Shown here: in pieces, positions 19,891-30,370 of the stretch
How the letters are laid out: the number at the start of each line of letters is the position of its first letter
Numbering within the stretch: position 1 is the stretch's first letter
From: Triticum aestivum
Lineage: Eukaryota > Streptophyta > Magnoliopsida > Poales > Poaceae
Length of the DNA stretch: 64,000 nt
Reading direction: 5' to 3'
Assembly: GCF_018294505.1 (NCBI RefSeq)
Contig: NC_057800.1
Span: forward strand, 474,831,037 to 474,895,036
Program-made: the position numbers and the translations under genes
Notes under the pieces: generated by a model
What the model saw: only the letters and a program-made list of their open reading frames with translations
What the model was told of the DNA's origin: nothing
Databases searched by the model: none

Positions 19891-19946
19891 ATGCTGACGA
19901 AGGCGATCTCATGGATGAAGAGTTCGATAGCGAGTCCGACACTTAG
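19891..19946 (+). other. Second exon-like acidic segment in the 5' LTR (copy begins at 29915)
   Basis: Follows GATTTGGCCAG (acceptor-like). Reads (G)AT then ADEGDLMDEEFDSESDT and TAG at 19944-19946. The phase (two bases before the first full codon) exactly complements the single base left by 18159-18221. Seven of the 18 residues of the joined segment after Asp are Asp or Glu in its second half. Confidence 0.4.
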
Positions 19947-20345
19947 AGGAGTCCCAGTCAGTCTCGTGCGACCCTGGATTTGGCCACTGTTTTATATCCG
20001 CTTCCGCTACCAAATAAATTCATCGAGCCTCTCCTCGACGCTCGATGAGATGACAGACGTAGAGTCTTGTATTTCTCTCCCCGCTGTGTTTTTCCACCAC
20101 CAGCCTATCCTTGAGTCAGTAGTATGTCTCCACACCACTGTGTTCTGTCCGCCATTATGTATGATTATTGGCGTGCTTGTAATAATTTGGTTGAGCAACC
20201 GTAGTTCGACCCTGTAATATATTTTATGCTACTGGCTTATTGTATCAAGAATTTGTCTGCCAGTGTGGAGGATTTCTCTCATACTGGACTCAAAAGACTG
20301 GTTTATCAATAAATATTTTTATTGGAAAACCGGTCGTGACAAGCT

Positions 20346-20358
20346 TGGTATCAGAGCC
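20346..20358 (+). other. Primer-binding site, initiator-Met tRNA type
   Basis: TGGTATCAGAGCC, four bases after the end of the 5' LTR, is complementary to the 3' end of plant initiator methionine tRNA, the usual primer of chromoviruses and copia elements. Confidence 0.9.
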
Positions 20359-20505
20359 AGGCTGACTGTAGGAAGCCACTAGGTGCGATCGCTAATTGGT
20401 TATTAGCCTGATAGAGCTAATTTATATTTTTGCAATGGTAGTCATTTTCTGTCAGTCAGCATAAATTTATGATCTGACCATGCAGAATTTTGCCTACTTT
20501 TGTAG

Positions 20506-21306
20506 ATGGCCGACATCAGCTGCGAGTCTCAGACCTTCGCCAACGTGCCCGATGGGTTCGTCAAGCTTCTTTCTTTCATCGTTCAGGTCGCGATGGGGCC
20601 ATCCGTGCGCCCAGTCTTCACACTCTACCAGCACCGAGTCAACGACAGTCTGACCATGCACCAGGCCGCGGTGCAGTTCAGGGGAGGGCGTGGTGAGTTA
20701 CGCCGCTTCCGGTTCGTGGGAAGAGCCATGCCTATGGAGAGGCATGCTATGCAGATGGCAGCCCGCGAGGCGATAGCTCGTCTCAGGGATGTCCTTCCCG
20801 TGATGAAGACTCGTCGTTACCGTTATCTTCCGTGCCATGTGCCTTACACCTGTCACTACGCATACTCCTGCCCCAGAGGAGAACGAGACGAGGCTTTTGA
20901 GATGCTCATTGAGTATCTCCGGGCCCTGGAGGCAGCCTTCGACAACCTGGTGGACGACTTCGTAGCTACCCGCATGGACTCAGTCCATGGCTGTGCTGCC
21001 AACAGGAGGGAGCTCCTACCCATCGCTCCGCCACCGACTTTTGTCTCGTCATCAGCATCTTTTACGCCTACTCGTCGCCTGCCTTCTACCGAAGAATTTA
21101 ACCAAGTCATTGCACCCACTCCAGCGCGCACTACACCAACCTTCGCGCCCACTCCTGTACGTGTTGCTCCGCCCCTGGCAACCGCTCCGCCCGCTCTGCG
21201 CAACACTACACGTATGGAGCCCATTAGCGAGGAGGAGGTCGAGTCCCCAACCTCGCTACGCCTCGCCCTCGGCAGGGCAAGGGAGGTCGTCAACATTTCT
21301 GCCTGA
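20506..21306 (+). CDS. Extra ORF (266 aa) between PBS and gag of the chromovirus
   Basis: ATG at 20506 directly follows TACTTTTGTAG, so it could begin at a splice acceptor. TGA at 21304. Residues 38-98 show strands, then the helix-like ERHAMQMAAREAIARLRD after VQFRGGRGELRRFRFVGRA. This order of strands and an Ala-rich basic helix is faintly like a double-stranded RNA-binding domain. Residues 126-156 are helical and acidic, and 170-235 are Pro/Thr-rich and probably disordered, ending in an acidic SEEEVESP patch. The ORF is intact in a young element, with high third-position GC, and codes on the same strand as gag. Extra ORFs are known in plant gypsy elements, but this one I cannot name. It may have been captured from a host gene. 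Confidence 0.75.
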   Translation: MADISCESQTFANVPDGFVKLLSFIVQVAMGPSVRPVFTLYQHRVNDSLTMHQAAVQFRGGRGELRRFRFVGRAMPMERHAMQMAAREAIARLRDVLPVMKTRRYRYLPCHVPYTCHYAYSCPRGERDEAFEMLIEYLRALEAAFDNLVDDFVATRMDSVHGCAANRRELLPIAPPPTFVSSSASFTPTRRLPSTEEFNQVIAPTPARTTPTFAPTPVRVAPPLATAPPALRNTTRMEPISEEEVESPTSLRLALGRAREVVNISA

Positions 21307-21645
21307 GTACGCTTAGCTGCCATGTATTGTACCGCTTTGTAAGATATGTGCATAGGCTGTGAGAAGTAGCCTGTTTGCGCATCATGTAGGATCTGGAGAA
21401 GTGCACTAGCCTTAATAACATGTCAGGATTATGTACGCATATCCTGAGTGATGTACTGTATAATTACCGCCCGCGTGTAAGATATGTAATGAGCAGTCCT
21501 TCTCCGTGCGCAAGTCGATTTGTTTTTCTTAAGTAAGCTGAGTTATTTAATTCTATTTGCCAGCTTTATGCATTTTATGGATTTGTTTTTGCGACTTTTT
21601 CCGCTTTTCTTATGGGTTTTACAAAATATATCCCCAGAGTGAAAA

Positions 21646-24600
21646 ATGTCTCGTCCTTGGACTCGCTCCATGCCAATTCCATCAGAGGAAAATTATGATG
21701 CACAACCCAGCAACGAGTTCACTCAGGGACAGTCTAGCCAACCGGGCAATGAATCGGCACTTTCACAAATGTGCCGCCTTTATGAACAGAGTCAGCAACA
21801 ACATCGTGAAATAATGAACCAAGTCATCAACATGGGAAATCACCATGGACAGTATCAGCAACATTCCAAGTTATCTGAGCTACAGAAGACACGTCCTCAA
21901 ACATTTTCTCACACTGACAAGCCTCTTGAAGCCGAGGACTGGCTTCGAGATATGGAGAGGAAATTAATTATTGCAAAGTGTTCAGATCTCGAGAAAGTAC
22001 TATATGCTCCACACTATCTCACAGGAGCAGCCGCATCGTGGTGGGAGAATTTTCTGCACATGCATCCCAACGAAAATGACATAACCTGGGATGATTTCAA
22101 GGAAGGTTTCCGTGGTGCACATATTCCTAAGAGTATTATGAAAATCAAGAAGAGAGAATTTGATGACCTCAAACAAAGGAACATGACAGTGTCAGATTAC
22201 AACAGTCAATTTACCCTATTATCCCGCTACGCCAATGAGGAGCGTATGACTGAAATCAAGAAGATGGAGAAATTCCTTGACGGTCTGGCACCCGCACTTA
22301 AATGCCAACTGGTCGTGCACACTTTTCCTGATTTTAAAACGCTGGTGGACAAGGCCATTACTCTGGAAAATGAGAGACGCAGTCTGGAAGATATCCGCAA
22401 GCGAAAAAGGGACCAGACTAATCACACTCGCAATCACCGAAGCAAGATAGATTTTAAAAAGGGTGGGACACCCAAATTCTCATCCAATGTCTCACGCCCA
22501 ATCAAGAATTTTCATGCAAGGGACAAGGAATTCACCTATCGCCCCGGCGTTACTTGTTACGCTTGTGGAGAAGAAGGGCACTATGCCAAACAGTGCCCCA
22601 AGCCAAGGAACTCAACCCCAAAGCCGAACAACGGCGGCAATAATTCAGCGCCCAAACGAAACAATTTCAATCCCAACAATAACCACAGGAAGGGTCATCT
22701 GAACCACGTAACCAAAGAGGAGGCACAAAATGCTTCGGATATCGTACTCGGTACGTTTCCTGTCAACACAATACCTGCAATGGTTTTGTTTGATTCTGGA
22801 GCTTCTCACTCTTTCATCTCGAAAAGTTTTGCTTTGCAAAATAATTTTTCGATGCTTCCTTTGGAGAAATCCATAATAATCAAGTCCCCCGGGATTCAGC
22901 AAGTTTCTCAGAATTACTGTCAGAATGTGGTCATTGAGTTTGAAGGATTGGAGTTTTACGCAAATCTTATTGTATTGGAAAATAAAGGACTGGATGTCAT
23001 CCTAGGGATGGATTGGCTAACCACCAATAAAGGTTTTATCGACTGTTTCAACAGGACCGTGATTCTCACACACCACCAAGGGAAGACAATAAGAGTATCA
23101 GCCAAGGAAGGAAAAAGACCCCGGCAACCGAGATTAAATAAGGTGGACGTTTCTGAGCTAAACAAGGTTCCAGTAGTGTGTGAATTTCCAGATGTATTCC
23201 CTGAAGAGCTGCCAGGCATGCCACCAGATCGAGAAATAGAATTCCGCATTGAGCTAGCACCAGGAACCACCCCCATATACAAGAAACCATACAGAATGGC
23301 ACCATCCGAGTTGATCGAATTGAAGAAGCAAATAAAGGAATTACTGGATAAAGGATACATTCGGGCCAGCTCCTCACCTTGGGGATCACCAATTTTATTT
23401 GCCAAGAAGAAGGATGGAACGCTGAGATTGTGTATCGACTATCGAGCACTTAACATGGTCACAGTCAAAAACAAATACCCGATGCCAAGGATAAACGATT
23501 TGTTTGATCAACTTGCTCAGGCCAAGGTATTCTCAAAAATTGACTTAAGGTCAGGATACCATCAATTGAAGGTACGAACAGAAGATATCCCCAAAACAGC
23601 CTTCACCTCCAGATATGGACTGTACGAGTTCACAGTGATGCCATTTGGATTAACTAACGCCCCGGCATATTTTGTTCACCTCATGAACAAAGTATTTATG
23701 AAGTTTATGGACAAATTCGTCGTAGTATTCATCGACGATATTCTGGTATACTCCAAAACACCAGAAGAGCACGCAGAACATCTCAGGATTGTACTAGGAG
23801 AGCTAAGGAAACACCAATTGTATGCCAAGTTCAGCAAGTGCGAATTTTGGCTAAGACAAGTAGGTTTTCTAGGCCACGTGCTGACTCAAGACGGTATAGC
23901 AGTGGACCCAGAGAAAGTCAAGGCCGTACTTGACTGGAAGTCACCAGCCAGCGTAACGGACATACGAAGTTTCTTGGGAATGGCAGGGTATTACCGCAGA
24001 TTTATTGAAGGATTTTCCACCATATCCAAGCCTATGACACAGTTACTCAAGAAAGATAAGAAGTTTGAATGGACAGAAGCCTGCGAGAAAAGTTTCCAAG
24101 AGCTAAAGCGGAAATTAACAACAGCACCAGTATTAATTGTACCCGATATACACAAGAATTTTGAAGTATTTTGTGACGCATCCAGAAAGGGTCTCGGATG
24201 CGTGTTGATGCAAGAAGGCAAGGTTGTCGCCTACGCTTCAAGGCAACTTCGCAAACACGAGGAAAATTATCCCACTCATGATTTAGAAATGGCAGCAGTT
24301 ATTCATGCACTCAAGGAATGGAGGCATTTTCTACTTGGGAATCGATGTGAGATATATACGGATCACAAAAGCCTCAAATACATTTTTACGCAGCCAGAAC
24401 TAAATTTACGGCAACGCCGCTGGTTAGAATTGGTAAAGGATTATGATGTTGGTATCCATTACCATCCAGGGAAAGCAAACGTAGTGGCCGATGCCCTGAG
24501 TCGGAACCCCAGCTCCGACGGGAACTATCTGCACAGCTTGAGGCCCGAATTCCATCAAGAATTTGTCAAGCTCAACTTGATAATGGTAGCAGAAGGCACC

Positions 24601-26088
24601 ATATCAAACTTGGAAATACAACCACACCTTGTGGAGAAAATTAAAGAGGCTCAGTCCGGTCACCCCAGCATTGAAGGAATTAAAAGGAAGTTGAGTATGG
24701 GCAAGGCCTCGGAATTCGTCATAGACAATGAAGGAATATTATGGTACGGAGAAAGGCTATGCGTGCCAAACATAGAAGACCTTAAACAGCAAGTTTTAAC
24801 TGAAGCACACACCACTCCATATTCGATCCACCCTGGAGGAACCAAAATGTATAAGGATATTCAGGAAAGATTTTGGTGGCACGGTATGAAGAGGGACATA
24901 GCCGCTTTCATTGCATGTTGCGACTCATGTCAACGCATAAAAGCTGAACATCAGAGACCAGCCGGACTACTGCAACCTAACAAAATACCTGAGTGGAAAT
25001 GGGATGAAATAGGGATGGATTTTATTGTCGGATTACCTCGGTCACGACACGGGAATGATGCCATATGGGTCATCACTGACAGGTTGACCAAAGTAGCACA
25101 CTTTATTCCAGTGAAGACAACCTACACCACTCAGAGGCTTGCCAGGATTTATCTTTCCCGCATAGTCTGTCTGCACGGTGTCCCGAAGACTATAATTTCC
25201 GACAGAGGCACTCAGTTCGTCTCAAGATTTTGGGAGCAATTACAACAGGCTCTGGGAACCCAACTAGCCTTCAGTACCGCATACCATCCACAGACTGATG
25301 GACAAACAGAACGCGTAAACCAGGTTTTAGAAGACATGCTGAGAGCATGTGTCCTCACCTATGGAACCAGTTGGGAGGACAGCCTGCCATATGCCGAGTT
25401 CGCATACAACAACAGTTACCAGGCCAGCCTGCAAATGGCTCCTTTCGAAGCCCTATACGGAAGGAGATGTCGTACCCCGTTAAATTGGTCAGAGACCGGA
25501 GACAGCCGCATCTTCGGACCAGATATGCTCAGAGAAGCCGAGGAAAAAGTCAAGCTAATCAGGGACCGACTTAAGACCGCTCAAAGTCGACAGAAAAGTT
25601 ATTATGATCAGAAACATCGTAGGGTCAGCTTCGAACCCGGTGAATTCGTATACTTGAGAGTATCCCCGATGAGAGGATTGCAACGGTTTAAGATTAAAGG
25701 AAAATTAGCACCAAGATTCATTGGACCATTTTGCATAGTGGCACGAAGAGGCACTGTAGCCTACCAGCTAGACTTACCCGAAGACTTGTCCGACATTCAC
25801 GACGTGTTCCACGTCTCTCAATTAAGGAAGTGCGTAAGCAACCCAGAGAAACAAGTATCTCATGAGAACATTGACATACAGCCAGACCTCACTTATCGAG
25901 AACGTCCCATAAGAATATTAGAGGAGTCTGAAAGGAGGACCCGACAGAAAACCATCAAGTTTTTCAAAGTCCAGTGGAGCAATCACACCGACAGTGAAGC
26001 AACTTGGGAAAGCGAGGATTTTCTTCGGACAGAGCATCCACACTTATTTAAGGATCAGCTGAAATCTCGGGGACGAGATTTTTCCTAA
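21646..26088 (+). CDS. Gag-Pol polyprotein of the chromovirus (1480 aa), intact
   Basis: One open frame from ATG 21646 to TAA 26086-26088. Approximate order: capsid-type retrotransposon Gag (70-260); CCHC knuckle [14 protein letters not shown] (304-317); aspartic protease [10 protein letters not shown] (near 383); reverse transcriptase (560-760) with FIDDILVYS (about 695); RNase H from FEVFCDAS (about 842) with the DHKSL and DALSR landmarks; integrase zinc finger CCDSCQR (about 1091); and DDE residues in GMDFIVGL (D1125), SDRGTQF (D1186) and TERVNQ (E1222). A C-terminal chromodomain-like [20 protein letters not shown] (about 1440-1463) probably guides integration to chromatin. All key residues are present and nothing interrupts the frame, so the element could be active. 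Confidence 0.96.
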   Translation: MSRPWTRSMPIPSEENYDAQPSNEFTQGQSSQPGNESALSQMCRLYEQSQQQHREIMNQVINMGNHHGQYQQHSKLSELQKTRPQTFSHTDKPLEAEDWLRDMERKLIIAKCSDLEKVLYAPHYLTGAAASWWENFLHMHPNENDITWDDFKEGFRGAHIPKSIMKIKKREFDDLKQRNMTVSDYNSQFTLLSRYANEERMTEIKKMEKFLDGLAPALKCQLVVHTFPDFKTLVDKAITLENERRSLEDIRKRKRDQTNHTRNHRSKIDFKKGGTPKFSSNVSRPIKNFHARDKEFTYRPGVTCYACGEEGHYAKQCPKPRNSTPKPNNGGNNSAPKRNNFNPNNNHRKGHLNHVTKEEAQNASDIVLGTFPVNTIPAMVLFDSGASHSFISKSFALQNNFSMLPLEKSIIIKSPGIQQVSQNYCQNVVIEFEGLEFYANLIVLENKGLDVILGMDWLTTNKGFIDCFNRTVILTHHQGKTIRVSAKEGKRPRQPRLNKVDVSELNKVPVVCEFPDVFPEELPGMPPDREIEFRIELAPGTTPIYKKPYRMAPSELIELKKQIKELLDKGYIRASSSPWGSPILFAKKKDGTLRLCIDYRALNMVTVKNKYPMPRINDLFDQLAQAKVFSKIDLRSGYHQLKVRTEDIPKTAFTSRYGLYEFTVMPFGLTNAPAYFVHLMNKVFMKFMDKFVVVFIDDILVYSKTPEEHAEHLRIVLGELRKHQLYAKFSKCEFWLRQVGFLGHVLTQDGIAVDPEKVKAVLDWKSPASVTDIRSFLGMAGYYRRFIEGFSTISKPMTQLLKKDKKFEWTEACEKSFQELKRKLTTAPVLIVPDIHKNFEVFCDASRKGLGCVLMQEGKVVAYASRQLRKHEENYPTHDLEMAAVIHALKEWRHFLLGNRCEIYTDHKSLKYIFTQPELNLRQRRWLELVKDYDVGIHYHPGKANVVADALSRNPSSDGNYLHSLRPEFHQEFVKLNLIMVAEGTISNLEIQPHLVEKIKEAQSGHPSIEGIKRKLSMGKASEFVIDNEGILWYGERLCVPNIEDLKQQVLTEAHTTPYSIHPGGTKMYKDIQERFWWHGMKRDIAAFIACCDSCQRIKAEHQRPAGLLQPNKIPEWKWDEIGMDFIVGLPRSRHGNDAIWVITDRLTKVAHFIPVKTTYTTQRLARIYLSRIVCLHGVPKTIISDRGTQFVSRFWEQLQQALGTQLAFSTAYHPQTDGQTERVNQVLEDMLRACVLTYGTSWEDSLPYAEFAYNNSYQASLQMAPFEALYGRRCRTPLNWSETGDSRIFGPDMLREAEEKVKLIRDRLKTAQSRQKSYYDQKHRRVSFEPGEFVYLRVSPMRGLQRFKIKGKLAPRFIGPFCIVARRGTVAYQLDLPEDLSDIHDVFHVSQLRKCVSNPEKQVSHENIDIQPDLTYRERPIRILEESERRTRQKTIKFFKVQWSNHTDSEATWESEDFLRTEHPHLFKDQLKSRGRDFS

Positions 26089-26100
26089 GGGGGTAGGTGT
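26086..26100 (+). other. Polypurine tract before the 3' LTR
   Basis: TAAGGGGGTAGGTGT immediately precedes TGTGACACTCC at 26101. It overlaps the gag-pol stop codon. The purine run AAGGGGG is the probable plus-strand primer. Confidence 0.75.
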
Positions 26101-29100
26101 TGTGACACTCCAAAATTTTTACTTTGGTTTTCAGCAAAAAACTTTGTGGTTTTTGAAAAGAGGCCATTTAAAATTTTCCAGAAAACCTTCCTCTTAAGAA
26201 ACTTCTTTCCTTTGGCAAGGTTTTTGTTCTTGCTTCAAACTTTGGTGTTTGACCTTTTGAAACTTCTTCTCTGTTGGTTCTCTCTCAAAATTATTTTTGG
26301 GAGTTTAATCTTTTTCTTTTAAAAAGAAACTCCATGAAATTTGGGATTTTCATATCTTGGAACCACCATGACTTGGCATTCTTGCCCATGTGGTAAAACC
26401 CCTCCAAAACCTCCCCTACAACTTGTGATCAACCTAAATTCTCTGTCCCAACTAATCCAAACTGGTTTTGGATTTTATTCTAATTATTTTTCCCCTCAAT
26501 TCAATTCTGAAAATTATTTGGAGCCTGAGAGATTTTCAAAGCAAGTGCCCTATTGCAATTGAGTTTTGACCTCAAACCAATTCTCCTGGATTGTCCTTTG
26601 AACCCACAACCCAGAACCATCTTGATCCACTCCTCCTCTTTTCAAAATTTTCAAAATTTAGTCTCTGCAAGTTTGGACCAGATTTGCCAAATTTGGTGAA
26701 ATTCATATCTACACTCCTCCAAAAATTCCACCAAAATTCAGGCAGCCTATTTGAGCAAAGAGAAGCCACTCCACCAAAAATCAGCTCAAGGAAAAATCCC
26801 TACATGCTTGGATCATTCGGTCGAACACCTGGTGGGCATTGTTACTGTTCAAAGTTCAGAAAATTCAGTTTTCAGTTTCGACAGTTTCAGTCACGCGGCC
26901 ACAGTGCACTTGGCACGTTGCTCGCGGCCTCGCTTGCTTGTCCGAAGCTTCACACGCGCACTTGGCGCGACCCTGGCGTCGGTGGCGCCCTGGCCCGCCT
27001 GCGCCGGCGTGTATTGCGGCGGCCGGCTCCCCGTTACGGCCGACAGGGAGGAGAACGGCGGCGCAACGCCGTTCGGCGCCGCCCAAATCCTCTGGTGGCT
27101 CCGCGTGGCCTTCTCCGTGCCAGCGCACGCATGCGGCACCGTCGCCGTGGCGCAGCACGCACGGAGCGCGCTCTCTGCCGCCGACGGGCCCGCACCACCC
27201 CGTTCCGTCGAGCTCGCCCTTAACACCCAAACCCCGGCCAGCTTAGCACAAAAACGGACCCTTTGAACCTCCGTGATGACGCTCGACCCCCTAACCACCC
27301 CGACCGAGCACTGCACCACCGTAATCGCTCGCCAGAAATCTCCGTTCACGGCAAACCGCCTCGGGCCGCCTATAAAAAGGGCCCCGAGCTCACCCTCGTG
27401 CACGCAGCATCACCACTCCTCACCAAAGCCCCGCCAGGCCACTAGGGGGACCTCGAGGAGGTCTCCTTCCCCAGCTCCGGCCGCCCCGATCCGCCTCGGC
27501 CTCCAGCTCGATTCACTTCGGTGAGGCCACCTCCGGCGCCCAAACCTCGTCCGTAGCCCTCTCTTGCACCCAGTAGTCTAACCCCCACCTCAATTTAATC
27601 TTTGCAGCCCTCTCCGACGAGCTCCATCCACGCCCGAACCACCGTCCGCCGGAGTTGAGACCGCCGTCGACGTGCTGCTCACCGGCGACCAACACCACCA
27701 CCCACCGTTGCGGAAGGACACGGTGAGCACATTGGTAACCTCTGATCCCCATGCCTCGCCGTGGATCGCCGCCGGCGACCACAGCAGCTCTCGGGCGCCG
27801 ACGAGCCTCGTCCCTCCCATTTGAAAATTTAAACATGACAAGTGGGACCCGCTGTCAGCCTCTCTGTCCTTTCTAAACGAAGCGTTATCTGAAAACGCCT
27901 TCTGCCAAATACGTTTTCTCTTCGGGCTGGCGTAATCGCTACCGAAGCGTTTTCTGCTTTTATAAACTAGCCCCTGGAAATCTTCTGTTTCATTACAGAT
28001 AAGTCCCTGGACAAAAACCCTTATAACTTTTAGTCAGAAAAGTATTTTTGATTGATTCTTTTTCTGTTCTCTTTAAAATTTTGTCTAGTTTTTTATCAGA
28101 TTTATTTGAAAAATATTTGGTTTACCTTCTGTGCTCTCCTTGGTATTTACATTAGCGCATATATTTTCTTTAAACCGTAGATACCGAAGGAGGTGACGGA
28201 GCCGCGAACTTCACCGAGCTAGGCTCCGACTACTCTGAACCAGGCAAGCATGTTTGAACTTTTGATATGATGAGTGTCTTGGCATGTTTTGCATTTAGTT
28301 AGTTTCATGGCATGCCGGTGAGTATACCGATGAACGTTATTTTATGTGATAAGGAGGTAAGTGAGTTCGATGATCCATACGTGGATGAATGTGAATATGA
28401 ATGGCCATGTGTTGGCATGAGGATGGGTACGACGGCAGTGTTGTAGCATGCCAGTCTTACGCCAGACTATGTGACTTCAGTGTCAAACCATATCGGTCCA
28501 GTACCTATCATTTCCTTCCTTGTACTACCACATGTTTTCCGCAAGGAATATGGTTTAGTAAGTTTCAAACCGCTTTCATGGTACACACCAAAGAGGAGAG
28601 GCCGTGATGATGGTTCCATGGCCCTGGATTAAAGCCAGTCATCCGGTCAGGGGGCATGGGTGTTTCCGGTTGGGACCGAGAGGGGGGCACCCCTTAGAGC
28701 GCGCGTATATAAATTTGATCCCATGCTATTCGAGATTGTGATCTCCCCGTCTCAAAAGTTTTTCTTGGACGATGACTAGGGTGATTCCTAGCATCGAGAG
28801 GTAGGATGGGTGTGTACCGGTTAGCTGTGTTTTCTTCTGAAATACCGTAAACGGAACTAGTCCTTCGTGACTACGGAAATCCGTTGACTGTGGGAAAAAT
28901 TTTGTACAAACTCTGCAGAGTCATATATTCCTCCAAATCATCTCTTCCATGTCAAGTTTCGTTCCTTCTTATCCTAATCAATTGTCAGCTTTGATGACAG
29001 AGACTCCGGTGAATCGCATGAGTGCTAAGTCCGGTTAAATGATTACTCCTGTGGATGGACTAACCCATTTGTTTTCATGAATTGAATGTTTATTATGAGT

Positions 29101-30365
29101 ATTATGTACTTGTGAATAAAAGCCCTTTATGTGATGTCGCTCAGACGTCCGACTGTGGCATTTCTTTTAAAGCCCTTTCTGCGATGTCGCTCAGACGTCC
29201 GACTGTGGCATTTCTTTTAAAGCCCTTTTTGTGATGTCGCTCAGACGTCCGACTGTGGCATTTCTTTTAAAGCCCTTTTTGTGATGTCGCTCAGACGTCC
29301 AACTGTGGCATTTCTTTTAAAGCCCTTTTTGTGATGTCGCTCAGACGTCCGACTGTGGCATTTCTTTTAAAGCCCTTTCTGCGATGTCGCTCAGACGTCC
29401 GACTGTGGCATTTCTTTTAAAGCCCTTTCTGCGATGTCGCTCAGACGTCCGACTGTGGCATTTCTTTTAAAGCCCTTTCTGCGATGTCGCTCAGACGTCC
29501 GACTGTGGCATTTCTTTTAAAGCCCTTTCTGCGATGTCGCTCAGACGTCCGACTGTGGCATTTCTTTTAAAGCCCTTTCTGCGATGTCGCTCAGACGTCC
29601 GACCGTGGCATTTCTTTTAAAAGCCCTTTATGTGGTGTCGCTAAGATGCCCGACTGTGGCATCATTTTCCTTATTTTTATTTGTTCACCTTTCGAGGAGT
29701 CGCTTCAGACACCCGATCGGTCCTTATTTATGTTCTGTGGAATTTCAGGCGGACTACCGCCGTTTTCCCTTTTTACTTACCCGTTATGCCAGTTTTATTT
29801 ATTGTGCATTAAGGAATTAATCATGTTGCATCCATGCATGCATTTGTTATATCTTACGTCCGAACTGTCTTGCGAGTACTTTCAAAGTACTCACTGGCTT
29901 GTTGATTTGGCCAGATGCTGACGAAGGCGATCTCATGGATGAAGAGTTCGATAGCGAGCCCGACACTTAGAGGAGTCCCAGTCAGTCTCGTGCGACCCTG
30001 GATTTGGCCACTGTTTTATATCCGCTTCCGCTACCAAATAAATTCATCGAGCCTCTCCTCGACGCTCGATGAGATGACAGACGTAGAGTCTTGTATTTCT
30101 CTCCCCGCTGTGTTTTTCCACCACCAGCCTATCCTTGAGTCAGTAGTATGTCTCCACATCACTGTGTTCTGTCCGCCATTATGTATGATTATTGGCGTGC
30201 TTGTAATAATTTGGTTGAGCAACCGTAGTTCGACCCTGTAATATATTTTATGCTACTGGCTTATTGTATCAAGAATTTGTCTGCCAGTGTGGAGGATTTC
30301 TTTCATACTGGACTCAAAAGACTGGTTTATCAATAAATATTTTTATTGGAAAACCGGTCATGACA
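26101..30365 (+). repeat. 3' LTR of the chromovirus (4265 bp)
   Basis: Same termini and internal order as the 5' LTR: TATA box at 27371, exon-like segments at 28181-28243 and from 29915, and the 50-bp array at 29133-29640. Differences from the 5' LTR are mainly single C/T or G/A changes and short homopolymer indels. It ends GGTCATGACA followed by CGCCG (30366-30370). Confidence 0.95.
29133..29662 (+). repeat. 50-bp tandem array in the 3' LTR, 10 units plus a degenerate 11th
   Basis: Units start GATGTCGCTCAGACGTCC at 29133 and every 50 bp to 29583, with a degenerate one after that. The sequence of tail types (CTGC, three TTGT, then CTGC) is the same as in the 5' LTR, so neither array has gained or lost units since insertion. 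Confidence 0.95.
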
Positions 30366-30370
30366 CGCCG

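Larger units (their letters stand above)
16073..20341 (+). repeat. 5' LTR of the chromovirus (4269 bp)
   Basis: Starts TGTGACACTCCAAAA after the CGCCG duplication and ends GGTCGTGACA just before AGCT and the PBS. A GC-rich block (about 16860-17800) carries the TATA box. A 50-bp tandem array lies at 19111-19635. Exon-like segments are found at 18159-18221 and 19891-19946. The ORFs in the GC-rich block overlap in all frames and are not considered genes. Confidence 0.95.
16073..30365 (+). mobile_element. Complete chromovirus-type Ty3/gypsy LTR retrotransposon (14.3 kb, Tekay/Del-like)
   Basis: Two LTRs of 4269 and 4265 bp (16073-20341, 26101-30365), both TGTGACACTCC...TGACA, are flanked by a perfect CGCCG duplication. 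Between them lie a TGGTATCAGAGCC primer site (20346), an extra 266-aa ORF (20506-21306), a single uninterrupted Gag-Pol ORF (21646-26088) and a purine tract before the 3' LTR. Domain order Gag-zinc knuckle-PR-RT-RH-INT-chromodomain places it in the chromoviruses, and the C-terminal chromodomain with long LTRs fits Tekay/Del. By eye the LTRs differ by only about 25-30 substitutions over 4.26 kb, mostly transitions. That is well under 1 % and makes this a young and possibly still mobile copy. Confidence 0.95.

Noticed and set aside
20856..21353. 165-aa minus-strand ORF
   Set aside because: Shadow of the 266-aa plus-strand ORF in a GC-rich segment.
22219..25574. Several shorter ORFs within gag-pol in other frames
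   Set aside because: Shadows of the 1480-codon frame.
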